64,000 nucleotides of DNA from Nesterenkonia sandarakina. Its GTDB lineage: Bacteria; Actinomycetota; Actinomycetes; Actinomycetales; Micrococcaceae. A program made the position numbers and the translations under genes. The stretch covers positions 62,001-126,000 of the forward strand of contig NZ_PVTY01000007.1 in NCBI RefSeq assembly GCF_003003175.1, read 5' to 3'. This document shows positions 17,384 to 28,581 of the stretch, piece by piece. Position 1 is the first letter of the stretch; the number at the start of each line of letters is the position of its first letter. The notes below the pieces were generated by a model. The model was not told where the DNA came from and searched no databases. It was given only the letters and a program-made list of their open reading frames with translations.

Positions 17384-19107
17384 CAGACGCCTTCCTTGTC
17401 CGACTGATCCGCGGGACCGAAGATCTTGCCCGCAGGGGTCTGCAGGGTGTGCCGGTCAGCGAGTTCAGGGTGGTGCAGATCCAGCGCGGGACGCTCGGAG
17501 CGGATGCGCGGCAGCGAGTAGAAGTTGTGCCGCGGCGGTGGGCAGGAGGTCGCCCACTCGAGCGAGCCGCCGAAGCCCCACGGGTCATCCACGAGGACCT
17601 TCTTGCCCTTGCGCGAGGTGATCCAGACGTTCCAGAAGAACGGGATCAGCGATGCACCCAGGAGCATCGAGAACACGGTGGAGAACTGGTTCATCATCGT
17701 GAACCCGTCTTCGACCATGTAGTCCGCGTAGCGTCGCGGCATGCCCATGACGCCGAGCCAGTGCTGGATCATGAAGGTGCCGTGGAAGCCGACGAAGAGC
17801 ATCCAGAAGTTGATCTTGCCCAGACGCTCGTTGAGCATCCTGCCCGTCCACTTCGGCCACCAGAAGTAAAAGCCGGCGAACATCGCGAAGACCACGGTGC
17901 CGAAGACCACGTAGTGGAAGTGCGCCACCACGAAGTAGGTGTCGGAGAGGTGGAAGTCCAGCGGCGGAGCCGCCAGGATGATGCCGGTGAGCCCGCCGAA
18001 CAGGAAGGTCACCAGGAAGCCGAGGCTCCACAGCATCGGAGTCTCGAAGGTGAGCGAGCCTCGCCACATCGTGCCGATCCAGTTGAAGAACTTCACCCCG
18101 GTGGGAACCGCGATCAGCATGGTCATCAGCGCGAAGAACGGCAGCAGCACGGCGCCGGTCACGTACATGTGGTGGGCCCACACGGTCACCGAGAGCGCCG
18201 CGATGGCGATGGTCGCGTAGACCAGACCCTTGTAGCCGAAGATCGGCTTGCGGCTGAAGACCGGGAGGATCTCAGAGATGATGCCGAAGAACGGCAGCGC
18301 GATGATGTACACCTCAGGGTGTCCGAAGAACCAGAACAGGTGCTGCCAGAGGACCGCACCGCCAGCCTCCGGGTCGAAGATGTGACCGCCGAACCTCCGG
18401 TCGAGGCCGAGTCCGAACAGCGCTGCCGCCAGCGGCGGGAACGCCATCAGGACCAGGATCGAGGTGATCAGCGTGTTCCACACGAAGATCGGCATCCGCC
18501 ACATGGTCATGCCCGGGGCGCGCATGCAGATGATCGTGGTGATGAAGTTGACGCCGCCCATGATCGTGCCGAAGCCGGTCAGGGCCAGTCCGAACACCCA
18601 GAGGTCTCCACCGACGCCCGGTGAATACGTGGTGTCAGACAGCGGCGCGTACGCGAACCAGCCGAAGGAGGCCGCACCCTGGGGGGTGAGGAAGCCAGCC
18701 ATCGCGACCAGCGCGCCGAACAGGAAGAACCAGAAGGCCAGCGCGTTCAGCCGGGGGAAGGCCACATCCGGGGCGCCGATCTGCAGCGGCATGATCACAT
18801 TCGCGAAGCCGGCGAAGAGCGGAGTCGCGAACATCAGCAGCATGACCGTGCCGTGCATGGTGAAGAGCTGGTTGTACTGCTCCTTGGTCTGCAGCAGCTG
18901 CATGCCGGGCTCGAAGAGCTCCGCACGGATCAGCAGCGCCATGACGCCGCCGACGCAGAAGAACAGGAAGGAGGTGATCAGGTACATGTACCCGATCACC
19001 TTGTGATCGGTGGTCGTCAGCCAGTTGACGATGATCTTCCCCTTGGAACGGGGGACGACGCGCGAGACCTCACGCGTTTCGTCGGCTGTGTATTCGAGGG
19101 TCGCCAC
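17383..19107 (-). CDS. ctaD: Cytochrome c oxidase subunit I
   Basis: Catalytic heme-copper subunit. 574 residues with twelve predicted helices. The CuB ligands are visible in [10 protein letters not shown] (His, and the Tyr that cross-links to it) and WAHHMYVTG (His-His); heme ligands are in MHGTVM and AHFHYVVFG; the D-channel entry is [14 protein letters not shown] start at 19107, two bases after the ctaC stop. Confidence 0.97.
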   Translation of the reverse strand: MATLEYTADETREVSRVVPRSKGKIIVNWLTTTDHKVIGYMYLITSFLFFCVGGVMALLIRAELFEPGMQLLQTKEQYNQLFTMHGTVMLLMFATPLFAGFANVIMPLQIGAPDVAFPRLNALAFWFFLFGALVAMAGFLTPQGAASFGWFAYAPLSDTTYSPGVGGDLWVFGLALTGFGTIMGGVNFITTIICMRAPGMTMWRMPIFVWNTLITSILVLMAFPPLAAALFGLGLDRRFGGHIFDPEAGGAVLWQHLFWFFGHPEVYIIALPFFGIISEILPVFSRKPIFGYKGLVYATIAIAALSVTVWAHHMYVTGAVLLPFFALMTMLIAVPTGVKFFNWIGTMWRGSLTFETPMLWSLGFLVTFLFGGLTGIILAAPPLDFHLSDTYFVVAHFHYVVFGTVVFAMFAGFYFWWPKWTGRMLNERLGKINFWMLFVGFHGTFMIQHWLGVMGMPRRYADYMVEDGFTMMNQFSTVFSMLLGASLIPFFWNVWITSRKGKKVLVDDPWGFGGSLEWATSCPPPRHNFYSLPRIRSERPALDLHHPELADRHTLQTPAGKIFGPADQSDKEGV

Positions 19108-19109
19108 AG

Positions 19110-19985
19110 TCAGTCGTCCCCTTCAGTTCCGGCCACATTTTCGTGGAGGTTTGGATTGCGGTCATACTCGTCGCCGAGCTGACCCTCGGGCAGGGTCTCG
19201 AGATAGGCACGGAACTCTTCGTCCGTGACGACCTCCACGTTGAAGAGCATCTCCGAGTGGTACTCGCCGCAGAGCTCCGCACACTTGCCGTCGAAGCTGC
19301 CAAGCTCCTGCGGGGTCAGGTGGATCTCGTTGGTGCGGCCCGGAATCATGTCGCGCTTCTGCAGGAAGGCGGGGATCCAGAAGGAGTGGATGACGTCGCG
19401 GGCGTTGAGCTCGAAGGTGACGGGCTCGTCCACCGGAAGGTAGAGCGTCGGCAGCGTCTCGCGGACACCCTCCTCACCGGTGAGATTGGCCTGGACGCCG
19501 GCGAAGTAACGCTCCTCGCCCTCGTAGTTGTAGTTGAAGTCCCAGGCCCACTGCTTGCCGCGGACGTCGACCACCAGGTTGGGGTCTTCGTACGGCTCGT
19601 CGATGGAGCGCTGGACCTCGTTGGTGTAGAAGAACAGCACACCGACCATGACCAGCGGAACGATGGTGTACATGATCTCCAGCGGCACGTTGTACGCGAT
19701 CTGGCGGGGGTACCCGGTCTCACCCTTGCGTCGACGGTAGGCCACCATGCACCAGAGCATCAGCGCCCAGGTGATGAGACCCACGATCAGCGCCGCGATC
19801 CAGGAGTTGACCCACAGGTCGGTGATCTCTGCGGTGTTGCTGGTCGTGCCTCGATTGCCCGGGAGCCAACCCCGCGATGCAGGGTTCTCCGCGGAGCAGG
19901 CGCTCAGCGCCAGTGCCGCCACGCTGGCCAGTGCAGTTACCTTCAGTGCACGGCCTTGGCTGCCGGTTCGTTTATGCGAACTCAC
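19110..19985 (-). CDS. ctaC: Cytochrome c oxidase subunit II
   Basis: CuA-bearing subunit that accepts electrons from cytochrome c. 291 residues: lipoprotein signal with lipobox LSAC ([11 protein letters not shown]), two membrane helices ([34 protein letters not shown]), then the cupredoxin domain with the CuA motif [15 protein letters not shown] start at 19985 supported by AGGAAGG seven bases upstream. First gene of ctaC-ctaD-ctaF. Confidence 0.96.
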   Translation of the reverse strand: MSSHKRTGSQGRALKVTALASVAALALSACSAENPASRGWLPGNRGTTSNTAEITDLWVNSWIAALIVGLITWALMLWCMVAYRRRKGETGYPRQIAYNVPLEIMYTIVPLVMVGVLFFYTNEVQRSIDEPYEDPNLVVDVRGKQWAWDFNYNYEGEERYFAGVQANLTGEEGVRETLPTLYLPVDEPVTFELNARDVIHSFWIPAFLQKRDMIPGRTNEIHLTPQELGSFDGKCAELCGEYHSEMLFNVEVVTDEEFRAYLETLPEGQLGDEYDRNPNLHENVAGTEGDD

Positions 19986-20372
19986 AGACGGCCCTTCCTC
20001 TATCTCGATGTGCGAATGTTGCTTCCTCCGTGAGCCGCTGACCGCGCTGTGCGCAGAGATCGGGCCACCATGGACGCCTCGCGCTCAAGACTACTACGTC
20101 CTGTAGAGGACCGGGAGGACGGACACCCGCCGACGAAGCACCTGATCTGCCGCTTCGTCTCCCCTGAAAGGCCCCCGGACACGAGAAAACTCCGCTTCTA
20201 CCCCGTGTAGAAATAGGGAGAAGCGGAGTCTCGCTCGCGCTGGGCAGCGGGTGGATCAGCTGCCGATATGTCTGCTTTGTGACGCTATGACTCGCCGCAT
20301 CGCACCGGCGGGCCGGTGCGGAGGACCACGACGCCCCTGAGGGAGTCGGTCAGCGAGCCGCCGGCGCGGTGA
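19986..20372. other. Intergenic region between ctaC and the IscA/ErpA gene
   Basis: 387 bases without a supportable gene. It holds the upstream region of ctaC, with a possible minus-strand -10 element TAGTCT at about 20084-20089, and the terminator hairpin of the downstream-reading Fe-S carrier gene at 20189-20229. The remaining 140 bases before the stop of that gene show no clear signal. Confidence 0.6.
20189..20229 (-). terminator. Terminator of the ErpA-like gene
   Basis: Stem ACTCCGCTTCT (20189-20199) with AGAAGCGGAGT (20219-20229), extended by three pairs past a bulge. On the minus strand the hairpin runs into TTTTC, the only clear T-tract terminator in the window. Confidence 0.85.
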
Positions 20373-20789
20373 TCAGTGGAAGGAGTCGCCGCAGGCGCAG
20401 GAGCCGCCGGCGTTGGGGTTGTCGATCGTGAACCCCTGCTTGGAGATCGAATCTTCGAAGTCGATCTTCGCGCCCTCGAGGTAGGGGACGCTCATCTTGT
20501 CCACGACGACCTCGACACCGCTGAAATCGCGCAGCGCGTCGCCGTCGAGCACGCGCTCGTCGAAGTACAGCTGGTAGATCAGGCCGGAGCAGCCGCCGGG
20601 CTGGACGGCCACACGCAGACGAAGGTCTTCGCGGCCCTCCTGCTGGAGCAGGGAGGAGACCTTCTCGGCTGCGGTCTCGCTCAGCTCGACCTGGTGGGTC
20701 TTGAAACCATCGACGCTCGCTCCGGTGATCTCGGCTGATTCGGTCTCAGCAGCGGATCCGGCGGTGGCGTCCTGGGTGGTGGTGCTCAT
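20373..20789 (-). CDS. erpA: A-type iron-sulfur cluster carrier/insertion protein (IscA/ErpA family)
   Basis: Delivers Fe-S clusters to apo-proteins. The 138-residue protein has the three conserved cysteines in PGGCSGLIYQLYFDE and at the C-terminus in GGSCACGDSF. The first 35 residues are a poorly conserved Ser/Thr/Ala tail. Start ATG 20789 (MSTTTQD) chosen over an upstream ATG because GAGAGAGG lies eight bases before it. It sits upstream of ctaC and near the Rieske gene; a role in maturing the respiratory Fe-S protein is an inference from position. Confidence 0.9.
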   Translation of the reverse strand: MSTTTQDATAGSAAETESAEITGASVDGFKTHQVELSETAAEKVSSLLQQEGREDLRLRVAVQPGGCSGLIYQLYFDERVLDGDALRDFSGVEVVVDKMSVPYLEGAKIDFEDSISKQGFTIDNPNAGGSCACGDSFH

Positions 20790-20907
20790 GGCATACACCT
20801 CTCTCGTTGTAGCGGCAGGCCTGTGCTCTACGGTAACAACGCCGAGGCCTGCGCAGTTCATTCCCGCTGGCGCAGCACGTCGCAGGGTTCGACCCTATTA
20901 TTCCCGC

Positions 20908-20913
20908 TACACT
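20908..20913 (+). promoter_or_regulatory. -10 element for the DUF3043 gene
   Basis: TACACT six bases before the GTG start at 20920, again without a ribosome site in between. Confidence 0.5.
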
Positions 20914-20919
20914 GGCGGG

Positions 20920-21528
20920 GTGCTAGGACGTAAGAAAAACACCGCTGACCAGATCGCCGAAGCTGAAGCTGCAGCTGCCCGTGCGGAAGCCGAGAACACC
21001 AGGCGCCAGCCTGAGAAGAAGGGCGTGCCCACCCCCAAGCGCAGCCAGCAGCAGGCGGCGCGCAAGCGCCCGCTGGTGCAGAACGACCGCAAGGTCGCCC
21101 GTGCCGCGCAGCGCCAGCAGATGGCCGAGCAGCGGGTGAAGATGCGCCGGGCGATGGAGACCGGCGAGGAGAAGTACCTTCCCGCCCGGGACCGGGGTCC
21201 GCAGCGGCGCTTCGTCCGCGACTACGTCGACGCGCGCTTCGGCATCGGCGAGTGGATGCTGATCCTGGTGCTGGTCTTCCTCTTCGCCTCCTTCGTGATG
21301 AACGAAGAGATGCGCATCATCGTCAGCCAGATCCTGTGGCTCTTCGTCCTGGCCGTCCTGGTCGAGGCTGTCTGGGTCGGCCGTCTCGTGCGCAAGAAGG
21401 TCGACGCCAAGTTCGGCGCCGAGAATCGGGAACGTGGTCTGCCCTTCTACGCCGCGATGCGCGCGCTGCAGATCCGCCGGCTGCGGCTGCCCAAGCCGCT
21501 GGTCGCTCGCGGGCACTTCCCCGCCTGA
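20920..21528 (+). CDS. DUF3043 membrane protein
   Basis: Function unknown. 202 residues starting VLGRKKNTADQ at a GTG. The first half is highly charged and rich in Lys, Arg, Ala and Gln (predicted cytoplasmic); then two adjacent membrane helices (WMLILVLVFLFASFVM; IIVSQILWLFVLAVLVEAVWV), then a short basic cytoplasmic tail with AMRALQIRRLRLPKP. This matches the DUF3043 family, which in actinobacteria commonly sits beside an IscA/ErpA-type gene near ctaC, as here. The frame is open upstream but no earlier start is credible. Confidence 0.85.
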   Translation: MLGRKKNTADQIAEAEAAAARAEAENTRRQPEKKGVPTPKRSQQQAARKRPLVQNDRKVARAAQRQQMAEQRVKMRRAMETGEEKYLPARDRGPQRRFVRDYVDARFGIGEWMLILVLVFLFASFVMNEEMRIIVSQILWLFVLAVLVEAVWVGRLVRKKVDAKFGAENRERGLPFYAAMRALQIRRLRLPKPLVARGHFPA

Positions 21529-21546
21529 GCTTCAGCCCTGGCCGAG

Positions 21547-21687
21547 CGGCTCAGCCACTTCGCAGCCGGCACATCAGCCGCTCGGCTGCAGCGACATAGG
21601 CCGCTTCACCGCCACCAGACAGCCCGCTTCGCGGCAGGGCCATCAGCCGATTCGCGGCAGCGGCATCAGCCGCTTCGCAGCGCGCGG
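21547..21687. repeat. Degenerate tandem repeat behind pyrD
   Basis: About six imperfect units of 21-25 bases with the core CATCAGCCGCTTCGCGGCAG fill the space between the DUF3043 stop and the pyrD 3' end. The best copies start at 21641 and 21664. The last copy contains the end of pyrD including its stop codon. Confidence 0.7.
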
Positions 21688-22739
21688 CTCAGGCTGCGGT
21701 TGATCCGGCGCACCCAGAACGGACCTTCGTAGACGAAGGCCGTGTAGCCCTGCACGAGGTCAGCCCCGAGCGCGAGCCGCTCGGCGACGTCCTGACCGGT
21801 GGTCACTCCCCCGACCGAGATGATCGCTGTGGTGCGCGGCAGCGCGGCACGCAGCCGGATCAGCACCTGCTTGGACCGCTCGGCGAGCACCGGACCGCTG
21901 AGTCCGCCCGCGCCTGCGGCGGACACCTGCTCGGGGTCGCTGTGCAGATCCTCCCGGGAGATCGTGGTGTTGGTGGCGATGACCCCATCGAGCCCGAGAT
22001 CACTGACCAGCTCGGCCACCGCGTCGACGTCGGCGTCTGCGAGGTCCGGCGCGATCTTCACCAGCAGCGGCACGTGGCGCTGCGCGGCGTCGTCGGCCGC
22101 TGATCCCACCGCCGCGAGCAGCGGACGCAGCGCGCTGATGTCCTGGAGCTGACGCAGCCCCGGGGTGTTCGGCGAGGACACGTTGACCACCAGGTAGTCC
22201 GCCACGGGGGCCAGCATCCGGGTGGAGATGAGATAGTCCTCGGTGGCGTCCTCGAGCGGGGTCACCTTGGTCTTGCCGATGTTCACCCCGATGACCGGGG
22301 CATGCCGTCCACTGCGCTTGAGCCGGGAGATCTGCTCGCGAATCTCCTCCAGCCGCGGCCGGACCGCCTCCGCGCCGTCGTTGTTGAAGCCCATCCGGTT
22401 GATCAGCGCGCGGTCCTTCACCAGCCGGAAGAGCCGCGGCGTCGGGTTGCCCGGCTGGGCAGCGGCGGTCACGGTGCCGATCTCGATGTGCCCGAAGCCC
22501 AGGGTCGCCAGCGGCAGCACCGAGGTGGCGCCCTTGTCGAAGCCCGCGGCCAGGCCGAAGGGTGAGGGCCAGACCATGCCCAGCGCGCGGATCTGCAGCG
22601 AGTCCTCCGGGCGGCACAGCCGCTCCAGCACCCTTCCGGCTCCGACGCGGTGGCTCAGCCGCAGCCCGGAGATCACCAGGTGGTGAGCCTTCTCGGGATC
22701 GATCCGGGTGAAGACGGTCTTGAAGATGAAGCGGTACAT
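21666..22739 (-). CDS. pyrD: Dihydroorotate dehydrogenase (quinone), class 2
   Basis: Oxidises dihydroorotate to orotate in pyrimidine synthesis, passing electrons to membrane menaquinone through FMN. 357 residues. The class 2 features are GFDKGATSVLPLATLGFGHIEIGTVT, INRMGFNNDG, and NVSSPNTPGLR with the catalytic serine, then GGLSGP and GADLVQGYTAFVYEGP. Start ATG 22739 (MYRFIFKTVF); the frame is open for 300 codons upstream, but that stretch reads antisense to the hydrolase and is not coding. The -10 element seven bases upstream supports this start. Confidence 0.95.
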   Translation of the reverse strand: MYRFIFKTVFTRIDPEKAHHLVISGLRLSHRVGAGRVLERLCRPEDSLQIRALGMVWPSPFGLAAGFDKGATSVLPLATLGFGHIEIGTVTAAAQPGNPTPRLFRLVKDRALINRMGFNNDGAEAVRPRLEEIREQISRLKRSGRHAPVIGVNIGKTKVTPLEDATEDYLISTRMLAPVADYLVVNVSSPNTPGLRQLQDISALRPLLAAVGSAADDAAQRHVPLLVKIAPDLADADVDAVAELVSDLGLDGVIATNTTISREDLHSDPEQVSAAGAGGLSGPVLAERSKQVLIRLRAALPRTTAIISVGGVTTGQDVAERLALGADLVQGYTAFVYEGPFWVRRINRSLSRALRSG

Positions 22740-22746
22740 GGCTCCC

Positions 22747-22752
22747 ATCCTA
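22747..22752 (-). promoter_or_regulatory. -10 element for pyrD
   Basis: TAGGAT on the minus strand, seven bases (GGGAGCC) before the pyrD ATG. The divergent hydrolase has the same hexamer and spacing. Confidence 0.55.
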
Positions 22753-22780
22753 GGATGCGGGTCGACCGAAAGTTGCCTCA

Positions 22781-22786
22781 TAGGAT
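22781..22786 (+). promoter_or_regulatory. -10 element for the alpha/beta hydrolase gene
   Basis: TAGGAT seven bases (GGAGGCC) before the ATG at 22794. The gap contains GGAG, which could also act as a very close ribosome site. Confidence 0.5.
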
Positions 22787-22793
22787 GGAGGCC

Positions 22794-23897
22794 ATGGATG
22801 AACTGCTCGAAGACTCCCCGGTGGGCGTCTGGTCCCCCGACCACCTCCAGGGCTGCAAGCGGCTGACGCTGCCGCTCGGTGAGGATGAGGAGGGTCCCGT
22901 CAGCGCGACCCTGGTCAGCTACTCCCCCGATCCCGAGCAGCAGGCGGTCCAGGACGAGCGCCCGGGCGAGGCCGAGGCGGTCGCCGCCGCGCAGGACACC
23001 CCCGCCGAGCCGGAGCACCCGCCGGAGCTGGCTCCGGTGCTGCATATCCACGGCTGGGCCGACTATTTCTACAACATCCCGATGGCTCGCCGCTGGCAGA
23101 GCTGGGGGCGCCCCTTCTATGCCCTGGATCTGCGCAAGTACGGGCGCAGCCTGCGCAGCTGGCAGACCGCCGGGTATGTGGACGACTTGAGCACCTATGA
23201 CGCCGACATCGAGGCCGCGCTGAGTGAGATCGCCGCGCTGCACCCCGAGGCCCCGGCGCCGATCATCGAGGCCCACTCCACCGGCGGGCTGGTCGCCGCG
23301 CTCTGGGCGCAGCGCAATCCCGGACGGATCAGCGCGCTGGTGCTCAACAGCCCGTGGCTGGAGCTCTCCGGCGACGTCGCCGCGCGCACGGCCACCGAGG
23401 GCATCCTCGCCCCGCTCGGACAGTTCTCCCCCACCCGGGCGCTGAAGCTTCCGGCGATCGACAACTACTGGCAGTCGCTCTCGGACCAGGCGCAGGGCGA
23501 ATGGACGCTGCACCCGCGCTGGCGCCCGCGCACCTCTTTCCCGATCCGGGTGGGCTGGATGCGCGCCGTGCTCGCCGGGCACCGGAAGGTCCATGAGGGT
23601 CTGGGGCTGCAGCTGCCGGTCCTGGTGCTGCTCTCGGGCGCGACCGCATACCGGCGGCACTGGACCGAGGAGCTGCAGGAGTCAGACTCGGTGCTCGATG
23701 TGGAGCTGCTCGCCCGCCGGGCGGTCAAGCTCGGCGACCAGGTGACCGTGGTCCGGGTGCAGCGAGCGATCCACGACGTCTTCGCCTCGGAGGCCTCGGT
23801 GCGCAATCGGGCGCTGGACGAGGTCCATCGCTGGCTGCGCGCCTACGCCCCGGAGGCTGAGCGTCCGGCGGAGAACCTGTCCACCGCGGCGCCGTAG
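22794..23897 (+). CDS. Alpha/beta hydrolase (serine aminopeptidase S33-like)
   Basis: Substrate unknown. 367 residues with an alpha/beta-hydrolase core: a [11 protein letters not shown]-type oxyanion segment (residues about 84-93), the nucleophile elbow [15 protein letters not shown], and a C-terminal catalytic His in RAIHDVF. The elbow has Ala-His-Ser-Thr-Gly rather than Gly-x-Ser-x-Gly. No signal peptide, so cytoplasmic. Start ATG 22794 ([11 protein letters not shown]); an in-frame ATG at 22785 overlaps the -10 element and is less likely. Its 3' end overlaps uppS by 55 bases on the opposite strand. Confidence 0.85.
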   Translation: MDELLEDSPVGVWSPDHLQGCKRLTLPLGEDEEGPVSATLVSYSPDPEQQAVQDERPGEAEAVAAAQDTPAEPEHPPELAPVLHIHGWADYFYNIPMARRWQSWGRPFYALDLRKYGRSLRSWQTAGYVDDLSTYDADIEAALSEIAALHPEAPAPIIEAHSTGGLVAALWAQRNPGRISALVLNSPWLELSGDVAARTATEGILAPLGQFSPTRALKLPAIDNYWQSLSDQAQGEWTLHPRWRPRTSFPIRVGWMRAVLAGHRKVHEGLGLQLPVLVLLSGATAYRRHWTEELQESDSVLDVELLARRAVKLGDQVTVVRVQRAIHDVFASEASVRNRALDEVHRWLRAYAPEAERPAENLSTAAP

Positions 23898-24649
23898 CGG
23901 CGGTCCCGGCGGGCGTAGATCTCCACGGCCTCCCACAGCGTGGTGCGGTCCACATCGGGCCAGAGCACGTCCATGAAGACCAGCTCGGCGTAGGCGGACT
24001 GCCAGAGCAGGAAGTTCGAGATCCGCTGCTCCCCGGAGCTGCGCAGGAAGAGGTCGACGTCGGGCAGATCGGGCTCGTCCAGATGGGCGGCGACGGTCTT
24101 CTCGGTGATCTTGCGCGGGTCCATCCGGCCGGCGGCGACCTCGGCGGCGATCAGCTTGACCGCGTCGGTGATCTCCGCGCGACCGCCGTAGTTCACGCAC
24201 ATGGTCAGCGTGAAGCGGGTGTTGTCCCGGGTCAGCTCCTCGGAGGTCTCGAGCTCCTTGATCACCGAGCGCCAGAGCCGACCGGGCTGTCCGTTCCAGC
24301 GGATCCGCACGCCCCAGGAGTTCAGCACGTCGCGCTGGCGGCGCAGCACCTGGCGCGAGTAGCCCATCAGGAAGCGCACCTCATCCGGTGAGCGCTTCCA
24401 GTTCTCGGTGGAGAAGGCGTAGACGCTGATGTGCTTGACGCCGATCTCGATGGCTCCGGCGATGACGTCCATCAGCGCGGCCTCACCGGCCCGGTGTCCT
24501 TCGGTGCGCGGGAGCCCGCGCTGGTTCGCCCAGCGCCCGTTGCCGTCCATCACGATCCCCACATGTGCCGGCACCAGTTCCGGGGGCAGCTTCGGCGCGG
24601 TGGCGCCCTCGGGGTGCGGGGCAGGATCCTGATGAGTGGGCAAGGACAT
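23843..24649 (-). CDS. uppS: Isoprenyl transferase (undecaprenyl diphosphate synthase family)
   Basis: cis-Prenyltransferase that makes the polyprenyl diphosphate carrier for cell-wall synthesis. 268 residues with the signature [23 protein letters not shown], then [17 protein letters not shown] and [24 protein letters not shown]. Chain length of the product cannot be read from sequence alone. It is 29 bases downstream of recO and probably co-transcribed with it. The C-terminal 18 codons overlap the hydrolase gene. Confidence 0.94.
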   Translation of the reverse strand: MSLPTHQDPAPHPEGATAPKLPPELVPAHVGIVMDGNGRWANQRGLPRTEGHRAGEAALMDVIAGAIEIGVKHISVYAFSTENWKRSPDEVRFLMGYSRQVLRRQRDVLNSWGVRIRWNGQPGRLWRSVIKELETSEELTRDNTRFTLTMCVNYGGRAEITDAVKLIAAEVAAGRMDPRKITEKTVAAHLDEPDLPDVDLFLRSSGEQRISNFLLWQSAYAELVFMDVLWPDVDRTTLWEAVEIYARRDRRYGAAVDRFSAGRSASGA

Positions 24650-24678
24650 GGCGCTTATTCTTCCATGTCGGGCCAGGG

Positions 24679-25425
24679 TCAGAGCCCCAGTGAGGTCAGC
24701 CGGCGCTCGAGGTGGTGCTGGGCGTAGCTGATCACCACGTTGGTGGCCTCGTGGCGGATGTCGCTGCGGAACGCGCGGGTCTGCTCCCAGTGGCCGTGCT
24801 GCAGCGCGTGCAGCAGCTCCACCGTGGCGGGATCCAGCGTCCGGGTGCCCGGCGGTCGGCAGTCGGTGCAGACCGGCCCGCTGGCCGCCGGGTGGAAGCC
24901 GGTGTGCGCTCCGGGCTTGCCGCAGGCCACGCAGGCGGTCCAGGTGACCGCCCAGCCCGCGGAGGACAGGGCGCGCAGCAGATAGGAGTTCAGCACGACG
25001 TCGGCCGGGTGGACTCCCCGCGCCAGGGCGGAGTACCCGCCGTGGAGCAGCCGGAACTGGGCGCCGCCGAAGGCCGGATCAGACTCGACGTCCATGAGCC
25101 GCTCGGCGGTCTCGGCCATGGTGCTCGCGGCCATGTACTTGTCGTAGTCGGCCACGATCGGCGGGCCGTAGGTGTTCTTCGAGGTGGCCTGGGTGACGAT
25201 GTCCAGCGAGCGGCCGTGCACGAACTGGATGTCTGCCACCATGAACGGCTCCACGGTCGCGCCGAACTTCGAGGAGGTGCGGCGCACACCCTTCGCGACC
25301 GCGCGCACCAGCCCGTTCGCTGAGGTCAGCGCGGTGATGATGCGATCTGCCTCGCCCAGGTTCTGGGTGCGCAGGATGATCGCGGCGTCCCGGTACGAGC
25401 GGGACGCGAAGGTGGAGCCGGCCAT
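24679..25425 (-). CDS. recO: DNA repair protein RecO
   Basis: Loads RecA on single-stranded DNA with RecF/RecR. 248 residues: N-terminal OB fold ([25 protein letters not shown]), helical middle, and the zinc motif C-x2-C (CVACG) plus C-x2-C (CTDC) around residues 175-200. Start ATG 25425, with TACTCT six bases upstream. Order leuA-recO-uppS matches relatives. Confidence 0.94.
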   Translation of the reverse strand: MAGSTFASRSYRDAAIILRTQNLGEADRIITALTSANGLVRAVAKGVRRTSSKFGATVEPFMVADIQFVHGRSLDIVTQATSKNTYGPPIVADYDKYMAASTMAETAERLMDVESDPAFGGAQFRLLHGGYSALARGVHPADVVLNSYLLRALSSAGWAVTWTACVACGKPGAHTGFHPAASGPVCTDCRPPGTRTLDPATVELLHALQHGHWEQTRAFRSDIRHEATNVVISYAQHHLERRLTSLGL

Positions 25426-25431
25426 GGTGGC

Positions 25432-25437
25432 AGAGTA
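25432..25437 (-). promoter_or_regulatory. -10 element for recO
   Basis: TACTCT on the minus strand, six bases (GCCACC) before the recO ATG. Confidence 0.5.
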
Positions 25438-25472
25438 CTACAGCGTCATGGGCGCATGCCCGGAGGTATCAC

Positions 25473-25509
25473 GGCGTCAGCCCTGGGACATCAGGGCGTC
25501 AGCCCTGGG
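25473..25509. repeat. 22-base direct repeat behind leuA
   Basis: GGCGTCAGCCCTGGG occurs at 25473-25487 and 25495-25509, a period of 22 bases, in the gap between leuA and recO. The arms can also form small hairpins (GCCCTG with CAGGGC), so it may double as a terminator for leuA. Confidence 0.6.
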
Positions 25510-25523
25510 CTGCCGGGGGACGC

Positions 25524-27527
<2,004 letters not shown>

Positions 27528-27594
27528 TCACCCTGATTCTCATCATGTGGACGACGCCGGCGCCACGGCCCTCCGCGGTCGAGCCTGCGGCGGA

Positions 27595-28581
27595 CTAGAA
27601 GCCGAGCCGGCCGAGCTTCTTCGGGTCGCGCTGCCATTCCTTGGTCACCTTCACGTGGAGGTCGAGGTAGACCGGGGTGCCGAGCAGCTTGACGATGCCG
27701 GCGCGGGCGTCGGTGCCGATGGCCTTGAGCCGGGCGCCGCGCTTGCCGATGATGATCGCCTTCTGCGAGTCGCGCTCCACGTGGATCGAGACCCGGACGT
27801 CGAGCAGCGGCTTGTCGGCGGGGCGGTCCTCGCGGGGCACCATCTCCTCGACCACCACGGCGATCGAGTGCGGCAGCTCGTCGCGGACGTCCTCCAGGGC
27901 TGCTTCACGGACCAGCTCGGCGACCATGATGGCCTCGGGCTCGTCGGTGAGCTCGCCCTCGGGGTAGAGCGGCGGGGACTGCGGCATCATGGCGGCGAGC
28001 TGCTCCACCACCACCTCGGTCTGCTCGCCCTCGAGGGCGGAGACCGGGATGATCTCGGCGAAGCCGCCGGCCTGGTTGCCCTCCTGGGCGAGGTGCTCCC
28101 GGCCGAGCTGGTCCACCGCCATGAGCTGCTCGGCGAGGTCCTCGCGGGAGACCTTGTCCACCTTGGTCACCAGTGCGATGACCCGTTTGTGCGGCAGCTT
28201 GGTCAGCTGGGCGGCGATGAAGCGGTCGCCGGGGCCGACCTTCTCATCGGCGGGGATGCAGAAGCCGACGACGTCGACCTCGGAGAGCGTGTCGATGACC
28301 AGACCGTTGAGCCGCTTGCCCAGCAGGGTGCGTGGGCGGTGCAGTCCAGGGGTGTCGACCAGGACCAGCTGGAAGTCGCTGCGGTGCACGATTCCGCGGA
28401 TCGTGTGCCGGGTGGTCTGCGGCTTCGAGGAGGTGATGGCCACCTTGTCCCCCACCAGCGCGTTGGTCAGCGTGGACTTCCCGGCGTTGGGGCGCCCGAC
28501 GAGGCTGGCGAATCCGGCGCGGAAGTTCTCGTCGAATGCGGCGAAGCCGTCCTGCTGCGGCGGCATCTGTGTTGGGCTCAT
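27595..28581 (-). CDS. era: GTPase Era
   Basis: Ribosome-assembly GTPase that binds the 3' end of 16S rRNA. 328 residues: G1 GRPNAGKST, G2 region QTTRHTIRGI, G3 DTPG, G4 TKVD, then the C-terminal KH RNA-binding domain with IIIGKRGARLKAIGTDAR. Its ATG overlaps the stop of the CNNM gene (ATGA). Last gene of the hrcA-to-era run, next to the leuA leader. Confidence 0.95.
   Translation of the reverse strand: MSPTQMPPQQDGFAAFDENFRAGFASLVGRPNAGKSTLTNALVGDKVAITSSKPQTTRHTIRGIVHRSDFQLVLVDTPGLHRPRTLLGKRLNGLVIDTLSEVDVVGFCIPADEKVGPGDRFIAAQLTKLPHKRVIALVTKVDKVSREDLAEQLMAVDQLGREHLAQEGNQAGGFAEIIPVSALEGEQTEVVVEQLAAMMPQSPPLYPEGELTDEPEAIMVAELVREAALEDVRDELPHSIAVVVEEMVPREDRPADKPLLDVRVSIHVERDSQKAIIIGKRGARLKAIGTDARAGIVKLLGTPVYLDLHVKVTKEWQRDPKKLGRLGF

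Noticed and set aside
22740-23660. Upstream extension of the pyrD frame giving a 664-residue protein
   Set aside because: The extension reads antisense through the alpha/beta hydrolase, has no family similarity, and the MYRF start has a -10 element at the right distance.
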